Shown: positions 1-4,472 of the stretch, piece by piece
How positions within the stretch are numbered: the stretch's first letter is position 1
Layout of the letters: each line of letters opens with the position of its first letter
Assembly (NCBI GenBank): GCA_015494485.1
Contig: WGBF01000371.1
Coordinates: 1-9,329, forward strand
DNA length: 9,329 bases
Origin: a bacterium
GTDB taxonomy: Bacteria; Calditrichota; Calditrichia; RBG-13-44-9; J042
Direction of reading: 5' to 3'
Notes under the pieces: generated by a model
What the model was told of the DNA's origin: nothing
Databases searched by the model: none
The model's input: only the letters and a program-made list of their open reading frames with translations
Translations under genes and position numbers: made by a program

Positions 1-275
1 GTTTTCGCCTGGAAAGCAATTTCCCCAATCCCTTTAATGGCAGCACGGTCATTCGGTATTACCTTCCGCGGGGTAGTGGCATAACCCTGGCAGTGTACAA
101 CATCGTGGGCCAGCGGGTGGCCACTCTGGTGTCCGGGTACCAGGATGCCGGGTGGCATCGCGTGCAGTGGCAGGCAAGGACGGATACCGGACGCCCGGTG
201 CCGGGTGGTATTTATTTTGTCGTCTTAACCGCTCCGGACGTGCGCTTGGTGCGGAAAATGATTTATTTACCGTAG
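1..275 (+). CDS. C-terminal end of a secreted protein with type IX (Por) sorting / FlgD-like domain, 5' partial
   Basis: The reading frame enters from the left edge (first full codon at base 3) and stops with TAG at 273-275, leaving 90 visible residues. They match the C-terminal sorting domain style of the type IX secretion system. A 'SNFPNPFN' opening (visible residues 5-12) is followed by a short beta-strand ending in 'IRYYLP', a 'LAVYNIVGQRVATLVSG' segment, an 'AGWHRVQWQA' segment, and a final 'GGIYFVVL...RKMIYLP' strand. In this family the domain is a small Ig-like beta-sandwich that directs an exported protein across the outer membrane, where it is usually cleaved and the cargo anchored or released. 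The catalytic or adhesive part lies outside the window, so the protein's own role cannot be read. The internal ATG at 93 lies within the domain and is not a credible start. There is no hairpin terminator between this stop and the next gene. Confidence 0.88.
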   Translation, partial: FRLESNFPNPFNGSTVIRYYLPRGSGITLAVYNIVGQRVATLVSGYQDAGWHRVQWQARTDTGRPVPGGIYFVVLTAPDVRLVRKMIYLP

Positions 276-350
276 CATCCGAACCATTTTTCTGTTATTT
301 TGAAACATCGAACAAAACACACAATGTGAACAAAAAAGAGGAGAATACAC

Positions 351-842
351 ATGATTAGCAAAGAACTCGTGGAAATGCTGACCCGGCAAATCCGCATGGA
401 GGGCGATGCCCGTCAATTTTATTTGAGCGCTTCCATCTGGTGCAAAACCCGCGGCCTGGACGGCACTGCTCACTTCTTCAACATGCAGTCGGAAGAAGAA
501 CACGGCCATATGATGAAGATTATCAATTTTTTAATTGATGTGGGGGAAAAACCCGTTTTACCGGCTCTGGAAGCGCCGAAAAACGATTTCAAAAATTACC
601 GCGATTTGTTTGAAACGTCCCTGAAATACGAAAAAGAGGTTACGGAATCCTTCCACGCCATGGCCAACAAATGCCTGGAAGTAAAAGACCACACCACGCT
701 GAATTTCCTCCAGTGGTTCATCGAAGAACAGGTGGAAGAAGAAGATTTGTTCCGCTCCATTCTGGACAAGCTGGACTTAATCGGCGAAACAGGTACTTCC
801 ATTTATTTACTGGATAAAGAACTGGGGAGCCGGCAGGAATAA
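351..842 (+). CDS. ftnA: Bacterial non-haem ferritin (iron storage, ferroxidase)
   Basis: A 163-residue ferritin-like four-helix protein, close to the ~165 residues of E. coli FtnA, with which it aligns nearly without gaps. It oxidises Fe(II) and stores the mineral inside a 24-subunit cytoplasmic cage. The ferroxidase ligands are visible: E17, E50, H53, E94 and Q127. So are the third-site glutamates E49, E126, E129 and E130 and the conserved Y24 and W122. The tail 'IYLLDKEL' also matches the family ending. The haem-ligand methionine of bacterioferritin (about position 52) is absent (G52), which supports ferritin over Bfr. Start choice: ATG 351 is preceded by GAGGAG at 338-343 with a 7-nt spacer. 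The gene is followed by its own terminator at 905-934. The 75-nt gap upstream shows no convincing promoter: TTGAAA at 300-305 has no good -10 partner. Helix A is slightly unusual (M-E-G-D-A-R after the first ligand, where E. coli has L-E-L-Y-S-S). Confidence 0.95.
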   Translation: MISKELVEMLTRQIRMEGDARQFYLSASIWCKTRGLDGTAHFFNMQSEEEHGHMMKIINFLIDVGEKPVLPALEAPKNDFKNYRDLFETSLKYEKEVTESFHAMANKCLEVKDHTTLNFLQWFIEEQVEEEDLFRSILDKLDLIGETGTSIYLLDKELGSRQE

Positions 843-904
843 TCTCCGAACACCAATGTTTTGCGTCGTAAAACTGTTTTGGATTTTTGCTGTAGCCGTA
901 TTCG

Positions 905-934
905 AACGCCCGATAGAACATCGGGCGTTTTTTT
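905..934 (+). terminator. Rho-independent terminator of the ferritin gene
   Basis: AACGCCCGAT (905-914) pairs perfectly over 10 bp with ATCGGGCGTT (920-929) around a 5-nt AGAAC loop. A run of seven T (928-934) follows. The stem is GC-rich in its middle. It sits 63 nt after the ferritin stop and points in the ferritin direction. The opposite side of the stem lacks a T-run in the minus-strand direction, so it should not serve the converging rsmG operon efficiently. Confidence 0.93.
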
Positions 935-1039
935 ATTTGGGAATGAATGGAATGGACTAAAGGCTCTTTCACGGTAATCTGATTTTTACATTCACCCGCA
1001 ATTCGCTTTTCCGGGAAGACAGGCCGAAAAAACGCAACC

Positions 1040-1696
1040 TCATGGTTTCCGGAGAACAAACCACCGGGTGGTGGCCCAGCGGGGATGGTGCCGGGCAAGA
1101 GAGGTGGGCAACGCCCGCACCTCTGCCTGGAATCCCAATTGCTGCTGGGCTGCTTCCAGGTCGGACACATCCTGCTCCCCCTTCCACAATACCCAGCGTC
1201 CGCCGGGAACCAGCAATGGCGCTCCCCAGTGGTACAACGTTGCCACATCCGCCACCGCCCGCGCCGAGACCGTGTGAAAGCGCTCCCGAAATTCCGCCCG
1301 GCCAGCCAGTTGTTCTACCCGTTCATTCACCACGGTGATGCCGCCCAGCCCAAGGTGGTCAATGGCATCCTGCAAAAAGCGGGCTTTTTTGCGGATGGAT
1401 TCCACCAGGACGATTTGCAAATCCGGGCGTGCTATTTTCAGCGGCACCCCCGGAAACCCACCACCGCTGCCAATATCCAGTACCCTTTCCCCAGGGGAAA
1501 AATCCACCACGTGGAGCACCAGCAGCGACGGCAACAGGTGATGTTCCCACAAATAGGCCACATCCTTGCGGGAGACCAGATTGATTTTCTGATTCCATTC
1601 CTGCAAAAACGCTGCAAAGCGTTGCAATTGGCGAATTGCCCCATTGGTAATTCCCGGAATTTCGCGCAATATGCGGTCAATTTCCGTTGGCGGCAT
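1040..1696 (-). CDS. rsmG: 16S rRNA (guanine-N7)-methyltransferase RsmG (GidB)
   Basis: Class I S-adenosylmethionine-dependent methyltransferase that makes m7G at position 527 (E. coli numbering) of 16S rRNA in the decoding region; its loss gives low-level streptomycin resistance in several bacteria. The N-terminal helical part carries 'WNQKINLVS' (residues 34-42). The SAM-binding motif I is D74-I-G-S-G-G-G-F-P-G, and E99-S100 plus 'KKARFLQ' follow as motif II. 'SARAV' (144-148) and 'LWKG' (170-173) match the family's later motifs. Length is 218 residues, against about 207 in E. coli. Start choice: the ATG at 1696 has AGGA at 1702-1705 with a 5-nt spacer. An upstream in-frame ATG at 1714 (224 residues) has GGAG 12 nt away and a larger overlap, so I prefer 1696. 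The start lies inside the end of the glycerate kinase gene (overlap 20 nt, or 38 nt for the longer form), implying co-transcription and probable translational coupling. Stop is TGA at 1042-1040. Confidence 0.95.
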   Translation of the reverse strand: MPPTEIDRILREIPGITNGAIRQLQRFAAFLQEWNQKINLVSRKDVAYLWEHHLLPSLLVLHVVDFSPGERVLDIGSGGGFPGVPLKIARPDLQIVLVESIRKKARFLQDAIDHLGLGGITVVNERVEQLAGRAEFRERFHTVSARAVADVATLYHWGAPLLVPGGRWVLWKGEQDVSDLEAAQQQLGFQAEVRALPTSLARHHPRWATTRWFVLRKP

Positions 1697-3032
1697 GGGA
1701 TTCCTGCGTTCCATCGACCAGTATCACTCCAATATCCATCACATTTGTTCCTGTGGGCCCTGTAACAATCAGCCCGTCCACTTGCTTAAAAAAATGGTAA
1801 CTATCGTTGTTGGCCAGAAAGTCAAGCGGGTTCAGCCGTTTGTTCTCCGCTACTCTCCAGATGCCCGGATAGGCCCATCCGCCCGCTGCGTCCGTTGGAC
1901 CATCTGTGCCATCGGTTCCCACGCTGGCGATTAAATATCCCCGGGCGTGCGGTCCCATGGCAATCAACGCGGCCAAGGCCAGTTCCTGATTTCGCCCTCC
2001 CTTGCCCTTCACGCGCACCGTAACGGTGGTTTCGCCCCCGAAAATAATGGCTGCCGGCGGCGTTAGGGGGTAACCATCCTGTTGCATACTCTGGGCAATA
2101 GCGGCCATGACCCGCGCCACTTCCCGGGCTTCCCCCTGCAGACGGCTGGTTAATACCAGGGTGTGGTAGCCCAGGGTTTCGGCTACCTGTTGGGCCCGCG
2201 TTACCGCGTAATGGTTATTGCCCAGAATGATATTGTGCACCCTTTCCCACAGGGGATCGTCCGCTTTCACCGTTTCCGGCACCGCCCCTTTTGTTCCCCG
2301 GGTCAGCCACTCCCGCACCGATTCCGGCACCTGCTCCCAGATTCGGTACCGCTGCAGCACCGCAACGGCATCCTGAAAGGTGGTAGAGTCCGGCGCGGTA
2401 GGCCCGGAAGCAATGGCATCCAGCGGGTCGCCGATAACGTCGGAAATGATCAGGCTTACGCACCGGGCCGGGGCAATACGACGTGCCAGTTGTCCGCCCT
2501 TTACCAGCGACAGATGTTTGCGCACTGCATTGATTTCTTCGATTGTTGCCCCGCTTTTCAGCAATAATTGAACGGTTTTCTGCATGGCGTTCAGCGTAAT
2601 CCCGGTAGGTAGCGCCTCCAATAACGCAGAACCTCCACCGGAAATCAGGCAGATGACCACATCGCCTTCCGTGAGGGGTTCCACCAGGTGCAGCAGTTTC
2701 CGGGTACCCTGCAACCCATTTTCATCCAGCAGGGGATGACCCGCCTCCACTACCTCAATCCGTTGCAAGGGCACGCCATGACCATATTTGGTAATGACCA
2801 GTCCGCTGCTCAACGCATCAGCCACCAGCGGCTCCAGCGCCTGTGCCATGGCGGCGGAAGCTTTCCCGAATCCCACCACCACCAGTCGCCCCGCTTTCGG
2901 CAGGGAAATGGGCTGTTCCCGAACGTACAGCACATCGCCTTCCCGCCGCACCTGGTCGCCAATCAGTCGATGGGGCTTTACGGCTTCAATGGCAGCCTGA
3001 ATCATACGCCAGGCGTCTTCTTTTAGATTCAT
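1677..3032 (-). CDS. gckA: Glycerate 2-kinase, MOFRL/DUF4147 (GckA/TtuD) family
   Basis: A 451-residue glycerate kinase of the MOFRL family, which phosphorylates D-glycerate with ATP to 2-phosphoglycerate and so links glyoxylate/serine or hydroxypyruvate routes to lower glycolysis. The N-terminal DUF4147 domain shows 'VVVGFGKASAAMA' (G54-K57), 'AGHP' with a following Asp (97-103), 'SGGGSAL' (131-137), then 'VRKHLSLVKGGQLA' and 'SDVIGDPLDAIASGPT'. The C-terminal MOFRL domain (about 330-451) shows 'FGGETTVTV', 'GKGGRNQELAL', 'SVGTDGTDGPTDAAGG' and a final 'TGPTGTNVMDIGVILV'. The Lys of GFGKA and the Arg of GGRNQE are invariant in the family and present here. Start choice: ATG 3032 begins the homologous region. 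The frame stays open to 3218, but the extra 62 residues overlap the permease gene and are low-complexity and non-homologous. The Shine-Dalgarno before 3032 is weak (GGGTG), and the gene lies 85 nt after the permease stop, so it probably depends on the operon transcript. Confidence 0.94.
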   Translation of the reverse strand: MNLKEDAWRMIQAAIEAVKPHRLIGDQVRREGDVLYVREQPISLPKAGRLVVVGFGKASAAMAQALEPLVADALSSGLVITKYGHGVPLQRIEVVEAGHPLLDENGLQGTRKLLHLVEPLTEGDVVICLISGGGSALLEALPTGITLNAMQKTVQLLLKSGATIEEINAVRKHLSLVKGGQLARRIAPARCVSLIISDVIGDPLDAIASGPTAPDSTTFQDAVAVLQRYRIWEQVPESVREWLTRGTKGAVPETVKADDPLWERVHNIILGNNHYAVTRAQQVAETLGYHTLVLTSRLQGEAREVARVMAAIAQSMQQDGYPLTPPAAIIFGGETTVTVRVKGKGGRNQELALAALIAMGPHARGYLIASVGTDGTDGPTDAAGGWAYPGIWRVAENKRLNPLDFLANNDSYHFFKQVDGLIVTGPTGTNVMDIGVILVDGTQESHAANGN

Positions 3033-3071
3033 ATTGCACCCGCGAATTTCGATGTTTTGAATCGTTCTTGC

Positions 3072-3091
3072 GGTTCCGCACCCTGCGAACC
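3072..3091 (-). other. Stable hairpin between permease and glycerate kinase genes
   Basis: On the minus-strand transcript, GGTTCGCA (3091-3084) can pair with TGCGGAACC (3080-3072), giving 8 bp with one bulged C and a 3-nt loop. It lies in the 85-nt gap between the permease stop (3118) and the kinase start (3032). No T-run follows it, so it is not a standard intrinsic terminator. An mRNA-processing or stability element within the operon is possible but is inference. Confidence 0.35.
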
Positions 3092-3117
3092 ATTGTCTTT
3101 CTTTCGAAAAATAGGGG

Positions 3118-4044
3118 TTATCCGGATTCAGAGAAAGGGGATTCTTTGGAAATTCCCGTCGTGGGGGGATTGGTGTAGGTAAAATACACCCCACCCAGTA
3201 CCAGCACACTGCCGGCAAATTGCCACGGCGCCAGCATTTCCCGAAATACCACGTATGCGGCCAGCAGAGTAATGGCGGGGATTAGGTTGGAAAAAATCGC
3301 CACCTGCACCGCCTTGAGGTGAGAGAGGGCAAAGTTCAGCAAAAAATATCCCAGCAAGGAACTGCCGATAGCCAGGTACAACAAGCTGGCCACTGTTTGA
3401 CTCTGAAGCGTTTCCGGGGGGTTGTGGTACAACTCCCACCCGGCTAAAGGCGCAAAGAACAGGGTGGCAATAAGGGTCTGGTAAAACGTAATGGTTACCG
3501 GATGATGCCGGAAGGAAAGGCGCCGCGCCACGGAATTGTACAGGCCCGCACAGGCTGCAGCCCCAAGGGCCAATACACTGCCCAGCACCGGATGGGGCGC
3601 CAGTACAGAACTCTCCTGGTAATGCACAATCAAATACACGCCGGTAAAGGAGATGGCAATGCCCACCACACTCCACAGCGTGGCCCGTTCTTTGAGTAAA
3701 AAATGACCAAATAGAAGGGCAAATGCCGGAATGGTGGCAATCATCAGCGCCACATTGGTGGGGGAGGTAAATTTTAAACCGTACGTTTCCAGAATGAAGT
3801 AAGCCACGGGCTCAATCAGGGTTAACAACAAAAAGTGGCCCCAATCCCGCCGCGGTATGACAAAATAGTGGCGCTTCTTCCAGAAAAACGGTAGAAAGGC
3901 CAGAAAGGCAATACCGTACCGGCCCATCACCACGGTAAATACGCCCAGTTCCTGCAAAGCCATTTTCGTGGCAACAAAGGGAAAACCAAACAGGAGGGTC
4001 ATAAGGAGCAGGTGGGGCAGATAACGCCATTGCGGAGCGGTCAT
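3118..4044 (-). CDS. EamA-family (drug/metabolite transporter superfamily) permease
   Basis: A 308-residue, highly hydrophobic inner-membrane protein with about ten predicted membrane segments, the usual size and topology for a DMT/EamA exporter. Two EamA repeats are visible. The first half ends with 'TSPTNVALMIATIPAF' (93-108), 'LLKER' (116-120) and 'VGIAISFTGVYL' (127-138). The second half repeats this layout near its end as 'LKAVQVAIFSNLIPAITLLA', then 'VFREMLAPWQFAGSVLVLGGVYFT' (about 240-290). A polar, Ser/Pro-rich tail of 17 residues follows. The substrate cannot be told from sequence; members export amino acids, nucleosides or small metabolites. Start choice: ATG 4044-4042 overlaps the yhbY stop as ATGA and has GGAGGAGGA (4053-4045) immediately upstream. 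The frame is open to 4158, but that extension lies within yhbY in another frame. The overlap indicates tight translational coupling with yhbY. Confidence 0.93.
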   Translation of the reverse strand: MTAPQWRYLPHLLLMTLLFGFPFVATKMALQELGVFTVVMGRYGIAFLAFLPFFWKKRHYFVIPRRDWGHFLLLTLIEPVAYFILETYGLKFTSPTNVALMIATIPAFALLFGHFLLKERATLWSVVGIAISFTGVYLIVHYQESSVLAPHPVLGSVLALGAAACAGLYNSVARRLSFRHHPVTITFYQTLIATLFFAPLAGWELYHNPPETLQSQTVASLLYLAIGSSLLGYFLLNFALSHLKAVQVAIFSNLIPAITLLAAYVVFREMLAPWQFAGSVLVLGGVYFTYTNPPTTGISKESPFSESG

Positions 4045-4316
4045 TCCTCCTCCGGAAGTGGCCGGTACACCAGGATGGTGCGCCCTAAAATCTGCACCAC
4101 TTCGGCGTCCAGGGCATTGCTGATATGCCGGGCGACTTCCTCTTTCTCCTGCGGACAACTGCGCAGGATTTTAATTTTTACCAGTTCCTTGGTGGAAAGG
4201 GCATTGTCAATGTTGTGCAGCAATCCGGGGGTTACCCCCGCTTTGCCCACATGGACTTCTGCCACAGTACGATTGCCCTGTGCCCGAAGGGCGCGCTTTT
4301 CTTTTCCGGTTAACAC
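4041..4316 (-). CDS. yhbY: YhbY/CRS1 (CRM-domain) RNA-binding protein
   Basis: A 91-residue single CRM-domain protein, the usual size for bacterial YhbY. These proteins bind RNA and associate with pre-50S ribosomal particles, pointing to a role in large-subunit assembly. The family layout is visible: 'LTGKEKRALRAQ' at the start, 'VHVGKAGVT' with the conserved G-K-x-G loop (24-27), 'IDNALSTKELVKIKIL' (36-51), and a closing 'VVQILGRTILVYRP'. Start choice: the initiation codon is GTG (4316-4314), directly followed by the conserved L-T-G-K. AGGAG at 4327-4323 sits 6 nt upstream. It is the first gene of the minus-strand operon yhbY - permease - glycerate kinase - rsmG. The stop TGA (4043-4041) overlaps the permease ATG. 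Many genomes place yhbY near ftsH/rlmE or nadD, so this neighbourhood is a lineage-specific arrangement. Confidence 0.94.
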   Translation of the reverse strand: MLTGKEKRALRAQGNRTVAEVHVGKAGVTPGLLHNIDNALSTKELVKIKILRSCPQEKEEVARHISNALDAEVVQILGRTILVYRPLPEEE

Positions 4317-4350
4317 AGTGGACTCCTGTTTTTTGCGCCGCCAATTTAGA

Positions 4351-4371
4351 AAAAAGTGGCTTCAAAAGCCA
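4351..4371 (-). other. Short hairpin with T-run in the yhbY leader (possible weak terminator or attenuator)
   Basis: Read on the minus strand, TGGCTT, a 3-nt loop and AAGCCA form a perfect 6-bp stem, followed by C and six T (4355-4351 plus neighbours). It lies about 40 nt upstream of the yhbY GTG start. The shape is that of a small intrinsic terminator, but the stem is short. If the operon promoter lies upstream of it, it could act as an attenuator. Confidence 0.3.
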
Positions 4372-4443
4372 GCCCGCCTTTCGATAATTCTTGAAACTGA
4401 AAAGAAATTGACCCCGTGTTTGGAGCCGGGGCGGTTAGCCATT

Positions 4444-4462
4444 AATTTTACGCCTTAAAATT
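4444..4462. repeat. AT-rich perfect inverted repeat before the M23 peptidase gene
   Basis: AATTTTA (4444-4450) and TAAAATT (4456-4462) are perfect inverted copies separated by CGCCT. The element ends 10 nt before the peptidase ATG and abuts its AGGG ribosome-binding sequence (4464-4467). It could be an operator or a weak mRNA hairpin masking the site. AT-rich 7-mers of this kind also arise by chance. Confidence 0.35.
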
Positions 4463-4472
4463 CAGGGTTCAC

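Larger units (their letters stand above)
4317..4472. promoter_or_regulatory. Divergent intergenic region between yhbY and the M23 peptidase gene
   Basis: This 156-nt gap must carry the promoter of the minus-strand operon and probably that of the peptidase gene. I see no -35/-10 pair with good spacing on either strand: TTGAAA at 4391-4396 and TTGACC at 4408-4413 lack convincing -10 partners. It contains three short inverted repeats. TGGCTT/AAGCCA (4357-4371, 3-nt loop) is followed on the minus strand by C and six T. CCCCG/CGGGG lies at 4412-4431 with a 10-nt loop. AATTTTA/TAAAATT lies at 4444-4462 with a 5-nt loop, just before the peptidase ribosome-binding site. The promoter function of the region is inferred from the divergent gene layout. 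Confidence 0.5.

Noticed and set aside
300..328. TTGAAA at 300-305 as the -35 box of a ferritin promoter
   Set aside because: At 16-18 nt spacing the downstream hexamers resemble TATAAT poorly, and no Fur-type palindrome is visible. A promoter is likely here but cannot be placed.
718..1248. 176-residue minus-strand open frame spanning the ferritin end, the terminator and the rsmG end
   Set aside because: It is antisense to ferritin and in another frame of rsmG. It runs through the perfect terminator hairpin and has no recognisable motif or ribosome-binding site.
1085..1765. 226-residue plus-strand open frame antisense to rsmG
   Set aside because: It shadows a gene with strong family motifs. 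Its composition (His/Pro/Gln-rich) is typical of antisense frames and no domain is visible.
2163..2567. 134-residue plus-strand open frame antisense to the glycerate kinase
   Set aside because: The opposite strand encodes the conserved kinase. The frame has no start signal and no motif.
3033..3218. 62-residue N-terminal extension of the glycerate kinase
   Set aside because: It overlaps the permease C-terminus in another frame and does not resemble kinase homologues. Homology begins at the ATG at 3032.
4045..4158. 38-residue N-terminal extension of the permease
   Set aside because: It lies inside yhbY in another frame. A near-perfect ribosome-binding site sits directly before the ATG at 4044, where the first membrane segment begins.
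4012..4458. 148-residue plus-strand open frame across yhbY and the divergent region
   Set aside because: It is antisense to yhbY, whose CRM-domain motifs are clear. No ribosome-binding site or domain supports it.
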